A stretch of DNA of 64,000 nucleotides from Pseudonocardia parietis (GCF_017876315.1 NZ_JAGINU010000001.1:6014001-6078000); one strand, 5' to 3'; shown: positions 31,640 to 40,750, counted from the first letter of the stretch. Made by a program: numbers and translations. The notes: a model not told the origin generated them from the letters alone.

Positions 31640-33364
31640 GTGCGCCGGCCGTTTCGTTCCCCCTCCCGCCGGAGGTCGAAGCTGGTCCGCCGCCTGTTCG
31701 TGCTGCAGGTGGTGACCGTGCTCCTCACCGTCGGGGGGTTCACCGCGCTCGGCGTCTACGGCGCCCGGGAGCTGGAGCACGACGCCGCGGGCCGGCTGAC
31801 CCGGGCCACCTCGCTCGGCCTGGCGGGCGACCCGGAGCTGATCAGGGCGCTGCAGGCGGGCGGTGACGTCGACGCACTGTCCGGCCGCCTGCAACCGGTC
31901 GCCGAGCGGGTCCGCGTGGCCACCGGGACCAACTTCATCGTCGTCATGTCCCCCGAGGGCGTGCGCTACAGCCACTACAACCCCGAGCAGATCGGCCGGA
32001 TCTACCTGGGGAACATCGCGCAGGCGGTCGACGGTCGCACGCACACCGAGCTCTATCCCGGCACCCTCGGCCCGTCGGTGCGCACGGTCGCCCCGGTCGT
32101 CATGGACGGCCGGGTGGTCGCCGTCGTGTCCGTCGGGGTACTGCAGACCCGGATCAGCGACCTGACCGTGCGGTGGCTCCCGGCGATCGTCGCGGCCGCG
32201 GGGGTCGCGCTGCTGGTCGGCCTCGGGCTCGCCACGCTGCTGGCGCGTCGGCTGCGCCGGCAGACCCTCGGTCTGGAACCCGACCAGATCACCGCCGCCT
32301 ACACCCACCACGAGGCCGTGCTGCACGCCGTGAGCGAGGGCCTGCTGGTGGTCGACGGCGACGGCCGCCTGGTGGTGGTGAACGCCGAGGCCCGCCGGTT
32401 GCTCTCGACCGCGTCCCCGGCCGGTGCGCCCGGCGACGATCCCGCCGAGGCCGGACGCCCGCTGGCCGCGCTGGGCATCGACCCGGCGGTGCAGGCGGTG
32501 CTGGCCCGGGGACTGCGCGAGGACCTGCACGACGAACCCGCGCTGGCCGGGGAGCGGGTGCTGCTCGTCAACAGCCGGCACGCAGGCCCCGCCGCCGGCC
32601 CGGGCACCCGGGTGTTCACCCTGCGCGACCGCACCGAGCTCGCCGGCGCGCTGCGCGAGCGCGACGACGCCCGAGGCAAGGTCGAGGCCCTCTCCGGGCA
32701 GGCGCACGAGTTCGCGAACCGGTTGCAGACCGTGCTCACCCTGATCGAGCTCGGCGACACCGCGGACGCCGCCGCCGCGGGCACCGCCGCCCTCGACCGC
32801 ACCCGCGGGCCGGGCTCCCGGGTCGTCGCCGACGTCCTCGACCCGGTTCTCGCCGCCCTGCTCGCGGACAAGGCCTGGCTGGCGGCCGAGTGCGACGTGA
32901 CGTTCGCGGTGACCGACGCGTGCGACCCGGACGCGGTGCCGCAGCTGCGATTGCCGTTCGCCGCCGACGACCTGGTGTCGCTGGCCGGGAACCTGGTCGA
33001 CAACGCCATCGAGGTGGTGGCCGCCCGGCCCCGCAGCACCGAACGGGCCGTGGCCGTGACGCTGCGCACCGAGGACGGCTGGGCCCTCCTGGAGGTCGCC
33101 GACAGCGGTCCGGGAGTGCCGGAGGAGACCGCGCAGGAGCTGTTCACGTTCGGGTTCAGCACCCGAGCGACACCCGGTGGGCGCCCCCGCGGCATCGGCC
33201 TGGCCCTGGTCGACCGGATCGCGCGCCGCCTCGGCGGCACCGTCACCGTCGGCACGCGCCCCGACGGCACCGGCGCCGTCTTCACCGTCCGCCTGCCCCT
33301 CCCGCTCCCGCTCCCGACCGAGGCGGACGTCCACGAGGGGCACACCAGCGCAGCCGGCACATGA
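31640..33364 (+). CDS. CitA/DcuS-type sensor histidine kinase
   Basis: A 574-residue membrane kinase. Basic N-terminus, helix 1 (about 17-38), extracytoplasmic PDC sensor (about 40-175, with TNFIVVMSPEGVRYSHYNPE and VRTVAPVVMDGRVVAVVSVG), helix 2 (about 178-200), PAS (about 215-330), phospho-acceptor SGQAHEFANRLQTVLTLIEL (His about 355) and ATPase boxes NLVDNAIEVV, DSGPGVP and RGIGLALVD. This is the citrate/C4-dicarboxylate sensor subfamily, consistent with dctA upstream. The GTG at 31640 is chosen; an in-frame ATG at 31586 is possible. No CitB/DcuR-type partner adjoins. The last residues (HEGHTSAAGT) and the stop codon lie inside the first unit of the repeat array. Confidence 0.9.
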   Translation: MRRPFRSPSRRRSKLVRRLFVLQVVTVLLTVGGFTALGVYGARELEHDAAGRLTRATSLGLAGDPELIRALQAGGDVDALSGRLQPVAERVRVATGTNFIVVMSPEGVRYSHYNPEQIGRIYLGNIAQAVDGRTHTELYPGTLGPSVRTVAPVVMDGRVVAVVSVGVLQTRISDLTVRWLPAIVAAAGVALLVGLGLATLLARRLRRQTLGLEPDQITAAYTHHEAVLHAVSEGLLVVDGDGRLVVVNAEARRLLSTASPAGAPGDDPAEAGRPLAALGIDPAVQAVLARGLREDLHDEPALAGERVLLVNSRHAGPAAGPGTRVFTLRDRTELAGALRERDDARGKVEALSGQAHEFANRLQTVLTLIELGDTADAAAAGTAALDRTRGPGSRVVADVLDPVLAALLADKAWLAAECDVTFAVTDACDPDAVPQLRLPFAADDLVSLAGNLVDNAIEVVAARPRSTERAVAVTLRTEDGWALLEVADSGPGVPEETAQELFTFGFSTRATPGGRPRGIGLALVDRIARRLGGTVTVGTRPDGTGAVFTVRLPLPLPLPTEADVHEGHTSAAGT

Positions 33365-33657
33365 TCGAACAACGCTCGTGTGCCCTTCCCATGCCCCTCG
33401 CCCACGCCGGACCCGCTCGCGCCCTGAGCTGAGCCCGCGAGGGGCACACCAGAGCTCCGCGGGCGTGATCGAACAACGCTCCTGTACCCGTCGCCGCCGG
33501 GCTCCGACGAGGGGTACACGAGAGCTCCCGGGGCGTGATCGAACAGCGCTGCCGTGCCCCTCGCCCGCGCCCGGCCCGCTCGCGCCCTGAGCTGAGCCCG
33601 CGAGGGGCACGCCAGAGCTCCGCGGGCGTGATCGAACAGCGCTCGTGTGCCCCTCGC
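33334..33657. repeat. Array of four palindromic repeat units
   Basis: Units at about 33334-33389, 33437-33493, 33508-33563 and 33600-33657. Each has arms of the type CGAGGGGCACAC / GTGTGCCCCTCG around a conserved centre, TGATCGAACA(A/G)CGCT. Units 2 and 3 carry a matching change (GTACCC / GGGTAC) in neighbouring arms. The spacer with CGCTCGCGCCCTGAGCTGAG occurs between units 1-2 and 3-4, so a block of about 170 bp looks duplicated. Unit 1 contains the kinase stop codon (TGA of the centre); unit 4 ends 12 bases from the MATE stop. It fills the gap between two convergent genes. Confidence 0.85.
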
Positions 33658-33668
33658 GGCCGATCAGG

Positions 33669-35039
33669 TCAGGAGCGGACCTCGCCGGGGACCGCCCAGC
33701 GGCCCGAGTACGTCCGCCATCCCACCCCGGCGAGCCGGAGCACCATGAACGCGGTCAGGCCGGTCCAGATCCCGGCCAGGCCCCACCCGAACACCAGCGA
33801 CAGCCAGATCAGCGGCAGGAACCCGCCGAGCGCGGCGAGCAGCGTCGCGGTCCGCAGGAAGGCGGCGTCCCCCGCGCCGAGGAGCACGCCGTCGAGGGCG
33901 AACACCACGCCGGCGATCGGCTGCAGCGCCGTGAAGAACCACCAGGCGGCCGGGATCGTCGCGAGCACGCCCGCGTCGGCGGTGAACACGCCCGGCAGCA
34001 CCGGGTACAGCGCGGCGAACACCACGGCGAACACGCAGCCCAGTACCAGCCCGTACCAGGTCACCCGGGCGGCGACCGCGCGGGCGTGCGCGGTGCCCTG
34101 CGACCCGGCGGAGGCGGCGGCCCCCAGTGCCGACCCGACGAGTGCCTGCGCGGCGATCGCGACGGCGTCGAGCACCAGCGACTGGAACACCCACAGCTGC
34201 AGCACGATCTGGTGCGCGGCGACCGACTCCGCCCCGAACCGCGAGGCGACGGCGGTCGCGGACAGGAAGCAGGCCTGGAACCCCAGCGAGCGGATGACCA
34301 GATCGCGCCCCATCGTCACCTGGGCGCGCAGCACCGTGGCGTCGGGCCGCAGCCGGACCGGGTCGGACGCCGGCGCCCGCCGACGCTCCACCGCCAGCGC
34401 CCGCAGGAACAGCGCCGCCGAGACCGTCTGGGCGACGACGTTCGCGACCGCCGAGCCCTCCAGCCCCCAGCCGTCCCAGTCCCCGACGCCGTGCACCAGG
34501 AACGGGCACATCAGCGCGGACAGCCCGTTGCCGGCGAGCACGTAGTACATCGGGCGCTTCGTGTCCTGCACGCCGCGCATCCAGCCGTTACCGGCGAGCG
34601 TGACCAGCACCATCGGGGCGCCGAGCAGCGCGATCCGCAGCCAGGAGACCGCACCGTCGGCGATCGCGCCACCGCCGGCGAGCACGCCCGCGACCGGCGC
34701 CGCGAACAGCTGACCGAGCCCGATCACCAGCAGCCCGACGGCGACCGCCAGCCAGGTGGCCTGCACGCCCTCGGTGACCGCCGCGGACCGGCGACCGGCG
34801 CCGTAGAACCGCGACGCCCGTGCCGTCGTCCCGTAGGACAGGAAGGTCAGCTGCGTGGTGACCTGCGCGAACAGCACCGCCGCGACCGCCAGGGAGGCCA
34901 GCGGCAGCGCCCCCAGCCGTCCGACGACGGCGGTGTCGACCAGCAGGTAGAGCGGCTCGGCCGCCAGCACCGGCAGCGCGGGCACCGCCAGCCGCAGAAC
35001 GTCCCGGGCACTGCCCGGGGAACGCGTCGTCCGTGTCAC
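33669..35039 (-). CDS. MATE family efflux transporter (DinF-type)
   Basis: A 456-residue, 12-helix MATE transporter, expected to be a cation-driven exporter. Visible features are the N-terminal AEPLYLLVDTAVVGRLGALP (about 27-46), the DinF-like loop GNGWMRGVQDTKRPMYYVL (about 151-169), and the second-half repeat SVAAHQIVLQLWVFQSLVLD. It follows the methyltransferase gene with a three-base gap. A dinF-type gene after rbfA/nrnA is also seen in mycobacteria (Rv2836c), so the position is conserved. Substrate unknown. Confidence 0.9.
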   Translation of the reverse strand: MTRTTRSPGSARDVLRLAVPALPVLAAEPLYLLVDTAVVGRLGALPLASLAVAAVLFAQVTTQLTFLSYGTTARASRFYGAGRRSAAVTEGVQATWLAVAVGLLVIGLGQLFAAPVAGVLAGGGAIADGAVSWLRIALLGAPMVLVTLAGNGWMRGVQDTKRPMYYVLAGNGLSALMCPFLVHGVGDWDGWGLEGSAVANVVAQTVSAALFLRALAVERRRAPASDPVRLRPDATVLRAQVTMGRDLVIRSLGFQACFLSATAVASRFGAESVAAHQIVLQLWVFQSLVLDAVAIAAQALVGSALGAAASAGSQGTAHARAVAARVTWYGLVLGCVFAVVFAALYPVLPGVFTADAGVLATIPAAWWFFTALQPIAGVVFALDGVLLGAGDAAFLRTATLLAALGGFLPLIWLSLVFGWGLAGIWTGLTAFMVLRLAGVGWRTYSGRWAVPGEVRS

Positions 35040-35042
35040 CGG

Positions 35043-35693
35043 TCAGCGTCGAGGGTCGTTCCGCGGGCTGCTCCGGTCGGGCCTCGGCCGGCGGCAGAGG
35101 AAGCAGAACGCCGGCGGGACGTTGCGCCACACGGTCCGGGTCATGACGACCTCGTCGAACACCTCGTGCAGGGTCGCCTTGAACCGGCGTGCCGAGGGGA
35201 TCGGCAGGGTGTGCGAGTAGGCGAAGGTGGTGAACACGCCGGTGTCGCCGATGACGTCGACGACCTGCCCGAGGATCTCGCGCTGGGTCTCCCGGTCGAA
35301 CAGCGACCAGGGCAGCCCGGAGATCACCGCGTCCACGTGCTCGATCCGGCGCTCGGCGAGCAGCTCGCCGAGCTTGCGGGCGTCGCCGTTGACGACCTCG
35401 ACGCCCGGGTGGCTGCGTTCGAGGTAGCTGGCCATCCCCGGGTCGAGCTCGACGGCCAGGTGCCTGCCCTGCGGCGACAGCCTGCGGGCGACCTGCGCGG
35501 TCACCGCACCCGTCCCGGGCCCCAGCTCGACGACGACCGGGCTGCCGTGCCCGGGGGCGACCCTGGCCAGCTTCGCCGACAGCCGCTGCGAGCTCGGCCA
35601 GACCGCACCGACCCGGGCGGGGTTGCGCACCCACGCACCGAGGAACTCACGCCATCCGCTGGTGTCCGGGGCCGGAGCGGGCTCGGAACTCAC
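35043..35693 (-). CDS. Class I SAM-dependent methyltransferase (PmtA-like)
   Basis: A 216-residue methyltransferase. The SAM motif I is VVVELGPGTGAVTAQVARRL (about 52-71), then LAVELDPGMASYLE (motif II) and VDAVISGLPWSLF (motif IV region; the SGLPW pattern is typical of phospholipid N-methyltransferases). The N-terminal FLGAWVRNPARVGAVWPSSQ and C-terminal VWRNVPPAFCFLCRRP also fit this group. The lipid substrate is a family inference. GTG 35693 has AGGAGG. It precedes the MATE gene in a likely two-gene operon and lies 122 bases after nrnA. Confidence 0.82.
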   Translation of the reverse strand: MSSEPAPAPDTSGWREFLGAWVRNPARVGAVWPSSQRLSAKLARVAPGHGSPVVVELGPGTGAVTAQVARRLSPQGRHLAVELDPGMASYLERSHPGVEVVNGDARKLGELLAERRIEHVDAVISGLPWSLFDRETQREILGQVVDVIGDTGVFTTFAYSHTLPIPSARRFKATLHEVFDEVVMTRTVWRNVPPAFCFLCRRPRPDRSSPRNDPRR

Positions 35694-35814
35694 ACGTACC
35701 TCCTGTGGTCATCGCGGGGACACGCTACGACGGGCGACGCCCCTGCGGCGCAACCACCCCGGCCGCACCGCCGGGCAGATACCCCGGGCCGGCGACCACA
35801 CACCCGGCCGCGGG

Positions 35815-36810
35815 TCAGGCCGCGAGCCCGGCACGCAGCGCGGCGAGGATCTCGTCACGGGTGCCGGTGCGCTCGAAACCCGCCGCCGCCGGGTGCCCGC
35901 CCCCACCGAGCGCCGTCGCGACCCGGGACAGATCCGGGGCGCCGGTGCCGCGCAGCGACACCGACCACGCGTCGGCGGCGGTCTCGGTGAGCAGTGCGGC
36001 GACCCCGTCGCCCGCGGTCGCCAGCAGCTCGCCGACGATCGTGACCGTCTCGTCCCGGTACCGGGTCGCGGTGCAGGCGTCGACGACCGCCCACACCAGC
36101 CCGGCACCGCAGGCCGCGTCCGGTTCCGACCGGGCCCCGGCGAGCACGGTGGCCTGCGCCGCCAGCCACCCGAACGGCCGAGTGCCGGACAGCTCGCGCA
36201 GCAACTCGCGCGGCTCCGCACCGGCGTCGACGAGTTCGGCACCCAGACGCATCGCGTCCGCGCCGCCCCACCGGAAGCCCCCGGTGTCGGTGTAGAGCCC
36301 GGCGAACAACGCCCGGGCGATCACCGGGTCGATCCCGGCACCGAGCTCGGCCAGGACCCTGCGGACCAGCGTCACCGTGGCCGGGGCGACCGGGTCGACC
36401 AGGTGGTGGGTCGCGAACCCGGTGAACGACGCGTGGTGGTCGATCGCGAGCGAGGACCGCGCGCGGTCCAGACGATCGGACAGATCGCCGAGCCGCCGCC
36501 GGGCCGAGGTGTCGCAGCACACCAGCAGGTCCGGATCCGCCGGCGCTTCGGCCGCCGGGACGACGATCCCGTCCCGATCGAGGACGGCCACGGTGTCCGG
36601 TACCTGATCCGGCCCGCCGAACGCCACGGTCGCCGGGGTCCCGGCCCGGCGCAGGGCCGTGGCCAGCGCGATCGCGCTGCCCGCGGCGTCGGCGTCCGGC
36701 CGGACATGCCCGACGACCAGCACGTCACGTGCGTGGCGCAGCACCGCCGCGGCCCCGGCCGGATCGACCGCGCCGGGGCCGGGCAATAGTTGCGCGGTCG
36801 TCTCGTTCAC
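35815..36810 (-). CDS. nrnA: DHH family nanoRNase/pAp phosphatase (NrnA)
   Basis: A 331-residue DHH/DHHA1 phosphoesterase that degrades nano-RNAs and 3'-phosphoadenosine 5'-phosphate. DHH motifs: VVGHVRPDADAAGSAIALA (about 32-50; the usual PDGDA is PDADA here), VCCDTSA, and the name motif AIDHHASFTGFA (about 122-133). The DHHA1 glycine cluster is ALGGGGHPAAAGFE near residue 310. The ATG overlaps the rbfA stop as ATGA. The infB-rbfA-nrnA order is conserved in actinobacteria, linking ribosome maturation to RNA recycling. Confidence 0.93.
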   Translation of the reverse strand: MNETTAQLLPGPGAVDPAGAAAVLRHARDVLVVGHVRPDADAAGSAIALATALRRAGTPATVAFGGPDQVPDTVAVLDRDGIVVPAAEAPADPDLLVCCDTSARRRLGDLSDRLDRARSSLAIDHHASFTGFATHHLVDPVAPATVTLVRRVLAELGAGIDPVIARALFAGLYTDTGGFRWGGADAMRLGAELVDAGAEPRELLRELSGTRPFGWLAAQATVLAGARSEPDAACGAGLVWAVVDACTATRYRDETVTIVGELLATAGDGVAALLTETAADAWSVSLRGTGAPDLSRVATALGGGGHPAAAGFERTGTRDEILAALRAGLAA

Positions 36811-37253
36811 TCCGCCTCGGTCTCCCGCGGGGCCTTGTACGGGTCGGCCTCCCCCGCCGGCGATGCCGACGCCGCGAGCCGCGCGACCTCGGCGTCCGAG
36901 GCGCGGGTAGCCGCCAGCAGATCCTCCATCCGCCGGGCGTCGTCCGGGACCTGGTCCAGGACGAAGGCGAGGCTCGGCGTGTGCCGGACGCCGGTCTGCT
37001 GACCGACCCGGCTGCGCAGGACGCCGGTCGCGCTGCTCAGCGCGGCGGCGGCACCCGCGGTGTCCGGCGTCTCCTCCAGCGACGCTCCCATCACCGTGTA
37101 GTAGACGGTCGCCTCCCGCAGGTCACCGGTGACGCGGGTGTCGGTGATCGTCACCATCGACAGGCGGGGGTCCTTGACCTCGTGCTCCAAGGCCTCCGCG
37201 ACGATCTGCGAGATCCGCTTGGCGAGCTTGCGTGCGCGCGGCTGGTCGACCAT
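36807..37253 (-). CDS. rbfA: 30S ribosome-binding factor A
   Basis: A 148-residue KH-like assembly factor for the 30S subunit. Family core: RKLAKRISQIVAEALEHEVK (about 8-27), DPRLSMVTITDTRVTGDLRE, ATVYYTVMG and RSRVGQQTGVRHTPSLAFV. The C-terminal 35 residues are an acidic/Ala tail beyond the usual domain. ATG 37253 has GGAAGGAG upstream. It sits between DUF503 and nrnA on the same strand. Confidence 0.95.
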   Translation of the reverse strand: MVDQPRARKLAKRISQIVAEALEHEVKDPRLSMVTITDTRVTGDLREATVYYTVMGASLEETPDTAGAAAALSSATGVLRSRVGQQTGVRHTPSLAFVLDQVPDDARRMEDLLAATRASDAEVARLAASASPAGEADPYKAPRETEAE

Positions 37254-37319
37254 GTCGTGCTCCTTCCACCGGCTGACCGGCCCGAGTCTAAATGCGGTCC
37301 CGGCCCGGCGGCCGGGGTG

Positions 37320-37616
37320 TCAGTTGTCGTCGTCCGGACCGAACACGCGGATCCGGGCCGACAGCATGTCCAGCTCGGGGCGGGCGGCCACCAGCCGCTC
37401 GCACCGTTCGAGCAGGGTGCGCACGTGCCCCGCCTCGGCGGACACACAGCTCACCCCGATCAGGGCCCGCCGGTACAGGTCCTGGTGACCCGCCTCGGCC
37501 GCGGCGACCTCGAACCGGCGTAGCTCGGCCAGCAGCGGACGCACCGCCGAACGCTTCTGCTTCAGCGACCGGACGTCGCCGAGCAGGACGTCACACTCCA
37601 GGGCACCGACGTACAT
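37320..37616 (-). CDS. DUF503 family protein
   Basis: A 98-residue small protein of the DUF503 (YlxP-like) family, always near infB/rbfA and thought to act in ribosome assembly, though not proven. Core: VGALECDVLLGDVRSLKQKR (about 3-22; LKQKR is the hallmark) and LIGVSCVSAEAGHVRTLLER. ATG with GGAGGTGCG before it. 74 bases separate it from the infB stop. Confidence 0.88.
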   Translation of the reverse strand: MYVGALECDVLLGDVRSLKQKRSAVRPLLAELRRFEVAAAEAGHQDLYRRALIGVSCVSAEAGHVRTLLERCERLVAARPELDMLSARIRVFGPDDDN

Positions 37617-37690
37617 CGCACCTCCGGTCCGAGACGCCGACGGGGCGGCCGGGTTCCCCCGACCGCCCCGCCAGGACGTGCTCGACCTTC

Positions 37691-40600
37691 TCAGCTACGC
37701 GGCTTCTCGCGCATTTCGAAGGTCTCGATGACGTCGTCGACCTTGATGTCGGAGTAGTTCCCCAGCGTGAGACCACACTCGTAACCGTCGCGGACCTCGA
37801 CCACGTCGTCCTTGAAACGACGCAGCGACGAGATCGGGAGGTTCTCGTGGATCACCCGCGAGTCGCGCAGCAGACGCGCCCGCGCGTTGCGGCGGATCTC
37901 CCCGGCCATCACGAGGCAACCGGCGATCGTGCCGAACTTCGAGGACTTGTAGACCTCGCGGACCTCCGCGCGGCCCAGCTCGACCTCTTCGTACTCCGGC
38001 TTGAGCATGCCCTTCAGGGCCTGCTCGATCTCCTCGATCGCCTGGTAGATCACCGAGTAGTAGCGGATCTCGACACCCTCGCGGTTGGCCAGCTCGGTGG
38101 CCTTGCCCTCGGCACGGACGTTGAAGCCCATGACGATGACGTTGTCCGCGATGGCGAGGTTGATGTCGCCCTCGGTGATGCCGCCGACGCCGCGGTGGAT
38201 GACCCGCAGATCGACGTCCTCTCCCACATCCAGCTTCATCAAGGCTTCCTCGAGCGCCTCCACGGTGCCCGAGTTGTCACCCTTGATGATCAGGTTGAGG
38301 GTGTTGGTCTCCTTCAGCGCGGCGTCCAGGTCCTCCAGGCTGACGCGCTTGCGACGGCTCGCCAGCTCGGCGTTGCGCTCGCGGGCGCGGCGCCGGTCGG
38401 CGATCTGGCGGGCCACCCGGTCCTCGTCGACGACGAGGAACGTGTCGCCCGCACCGGGCACCGACGTCAGACCGATGACCTGCACCGGACGCGACGGGAG
38501 CGCCTCGGTGACGTCCGCGCCGTGCTCGTCGACCATCCGCCGGACGCGCCCGGAGGCGTCGCCGGCGACGACCGAGTCGCCCACCCGCAGGGTGCCGCGC
38601 TGGACCAGCACCGTGGCCACCGGGCCACGGCCGCGGTCCAGGTGCCCCTCGATGGTGACGCCCTGGGCGTCCATGTCGGGGTTGGCCCGCAGGTCGAGCG
38701 CAGCGTCCGCGGTCAGCAGGATCGCCTCGAGCAGCGACTCGATGTTGGTGCCCTGCTTGGCGGAGATGTCGACGAACATCGTGTCGCCGCCGTACTCCTC
38801 GGCCACCAGGTTGTACTCGGTGAGCTGCTGACGGATCTTGTCCGGGTTCGCACCCTCGACGTCGATCTTGTTGACCGCGACCACGATCGGCAGCTCGGCC
38901 GCCTGGGCGTGGTTGATCGACTCGACGGTCTGCGGCATCACGCCGTCGTCCGCCGCCACCACGATCACCGCGATGTCGGTGGACTTCGCACCGCGGGCAC
39001 GCATGGCGGTGAACGCCTCGTGACCCGGGGTGTCGATGAACGTGATGAGCCGCTCCACACCCTCCAGCTCCGCCGGCACCTGGTACGCGCCGATGTGCTG
39101 GGTGATGCCGCCTGCCTCGGCCTCGCGGACGTTGGCCTTACGGACCGTGTCCAGCAGGCGCGTCTTGCCGTGGTCGACGTGACCCATGACCGTGACCACC
39201 GGCGGGCGGGCCGCCAGCGCGTCCTCGTCGCCGAGGTCGCCGAACTCGATGTCGAACGACTGGAGCAGGGCGCGGTCCTCCTCCTCGGGGGACACGACCT
39301 GGACCCGGTAGTTCATCTCCTGGCCGAGCAGCTCCAGGATCTCGTCCGACACCGACGCCGTCGCGGTGACCATCTCGCCGAGGTGGAACAACACCTGCAC
39401 CAGCGAGGCCGGGTTGGCGTTGATCTTGTCGGCGAAGTCGGTCAGCGACGCGCCACGCGGCAGCCGGATCGTCTCGCCACTGCCCTTGGGCAGGCGGACG
39501 CCGCCCACCGAGGGCGCGGCCATCGAGTCGAACTCCTGCCGCTTCTGCCGCTTCGACTTGCGACCACGACGGGCCGGGCCGCCGGGACGACCGAACGCAC
39601 CCGCGGCACCGCCGCGGCCACGCGCGCCGCCGCCACCGGGACGCCCGCGGAAACCACCGGCCGGAGGCGCTCCACCGGGACCGCCGCCACCGGGACGGAA
39701 ACCGCCGCCGGCACCGCCACCGGGACCGCCACGACCGCCACCGGGGCCGCCACGGCCTGCGCCGGGGCCACCACGGCCTGCGCCGGGACCACCACGACCC
39801 GCGGGACCGGGCCGTCCACCCGCGGGACGCGCGGGCATCATGCCCGGGTTCGGACGCGGGGGCATGTTGCCCGGGGTCGGGCGCGGGCCACCGGCACCGG
39901 CGGCACCGCCCGGACGGGGCGGACGCGGCGGGGCCTCACCGGAGCGCGCCGCGGGCGCCTCCGGACGGCCGCCACCCTGCTGCGGGCCACCCTGCTGCGG
40001 GCCACCCTGCTGGGCCGGTCCGGGACGCGGGCCGGCCGGCTTGGGCGAACCCTGACCGACACCGAACGGGTTGTTGCCGACGCGCGGCTGACGCGGACCC
40101 GGCTTCGGGCCGCGCTGCCCCTCACCACCCGGGCGCGGGGCACCTCCGCCCTGTGCCGGGCCTGCCGGCTTGGGGCCGGGCTTCGGCGCGGCCGGACCCG
40201 GCTTCGGCGCCGCGGGACCGGGCGTGGGCGCCGCGGGACCGGGCGTCGGCTCGGCCGGCGCGGACGTCTCGGCGGCCGGGGCCTGCGGCTCCGGCTGCGG
40301 GGCGGGCTTCGGCGCGGCCGGGCCCGGCTTCGGGGCGTCCGGACGGGCCGCCGCCGGCTGGGACGGCGAGGGGGCACCCGGGGTGGGCGCGGCCGGGCCC
40401 GGACGCGGACCCGGCTTCGGCACCGGCCCGGACGGCGAGGCCGCTCCCGGGGTCGGGCCGGGCATGGGTGCGCTCGGGCGGGACGGCGACGGCGCACCGG
40501 AACCACTGCGCGGTGCGGCACCACCGGCGCGCGGACGACCGCCGCCGGGTGCACCGGAACCGCGCCGCTGGCCGTTGCCGCCACCGGCGCCGGACGCCAC

Positions 40601-40750
40601 CGCGTCGCGCAGCTTGCGCGCGACCGGGGCCTCCACGGTGGATGAGGGGGACTTCACGTACTCCCCGAGGTCCTGCAGCTTGCTGAGGACCTGCTTACTG
40701 CTGAGTCCGAGCTCTTTCGCGAGCTCGTGCACGCGGGCCTTGCCTGCCAC
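37691..40750 (-). CDS. infB: Translation initiation factor IF-2
   Basis: A 1019-residue initiation GTPase. The N-terminal IF2_N winged helix ARVHELAKELGLSSKQVLSK (about 5-24) is followed by an extremely long Pro/Gly/Ala-rich region (about 55-400) that turns into RGG-type repeats (GGPGGGRGGPGG). G domain: GHVDHGKTRLLDTVRKANV (G1, about 520), IDTPGHEAF (G3), VNKIDV (G4). The beta-barrel and fMet-tRNA-binding domains end in EVRDGYECGLTLGNYSDIKV. The low-complexity part makes it longer than E. coli IF-2 (890). GTG start with AAGGAGA. Confidence 0.96.
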   Translation of the reverse strand: MAGKARVHELAKELGLSSKQVLSKLQDLGEYVKSPSSTVEAPVARKLRDAVASGAGGGNGQRRGSGAPGGGRPRAGGAAPRSGSGAPSPSRPSAPMPGPTPGAASPSGPVPKPGPRPGPAAPTPGAPSPSQPAAARPDAPKPGPAAPKPAPQPEPQAPAAETSAPAEPTPGPAAPTPGPAAPKPGPAAPKPGPKPAGPAQGGGAPRPGGEGQRGPKPGPRQPRVGNNPFGVGQGSPKPAGPRPGPAQQGGPQQGGPQQGGGRPEAPAARSGEAPPRPPRPGGAAGAGGPRPTPGNMPPRPNPGMMPARPAGGRPGPAGRGGPGAGRGGPGAGRGGPGGGRGGPGGGAGGGFRPGGGGPGGAPPAGGFRGRPGGGGARGRGGAAGAFGRPGGPARRGRKSKRQKRQEFDSMAAPSVGGVRLPKGSGETIRLPRGASLTDFADKINANPASLVQVLFHLGEMVTATASVSDEILELLGQEMNYRVQVVSPEEEDRALLQSFDIEFGDLGDEDALAARPPVVTVMGHVDHGKTRLLDTVRKANVREAEAGGITQHIGAYQVPAELEGVERLITFIDTPGHEAFTAMRARGAKSTDIAVIVVAADDGVMPQTVESINHAQAAELPIVVAVNKIDVEGANPDKIRQQLTEYNLVAEEYGGDTMFVDISAKQGTNIESLLEAILLTADAALDLRANPDMDAQGVTIEGHLDRGRGPVATVLVQRGTLRVGDSVVAGDASGRVRRMVDEHGADVTEALPSRPVQVIGLTSVPGAGDTFLVVDEDRVARQIADRRRARERNAELASRRKRVSLEDLDAALKETNTLNLIIKGDNSGTVEALEEALMKLDVGEDVDLRVIHRGVGGITEGDINLAIADNVIVMGFNVRAEGKATELANREGVEIRYYSVIYQAIEEIEQALKGMLKPEYEEVELGRAEVREVYKSSKFGTIAGCLVMAGEIRRNARARLLRDSRVIHENLPISSLRRFKDDVVEVRDGYECGLTLGNYSDIKVDDVIETFEMREKPRS

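Noticed and set aside
30050..33610. A 1186-codon open frame opposite dctA and the kinase gene
   Set aside because: Shadow frame caused by GC-rich codon bias: Glu/Gln/Arg/Asp/His-rich, no domain, no promoter; both genes on the other strand have clear families.
33362..33642. TGATCGAACA cores as SOS or attachment sites
   Set aside because: There is no second GTTCGA half-site for LexA, and no integrase gene is in the window to support att sites.
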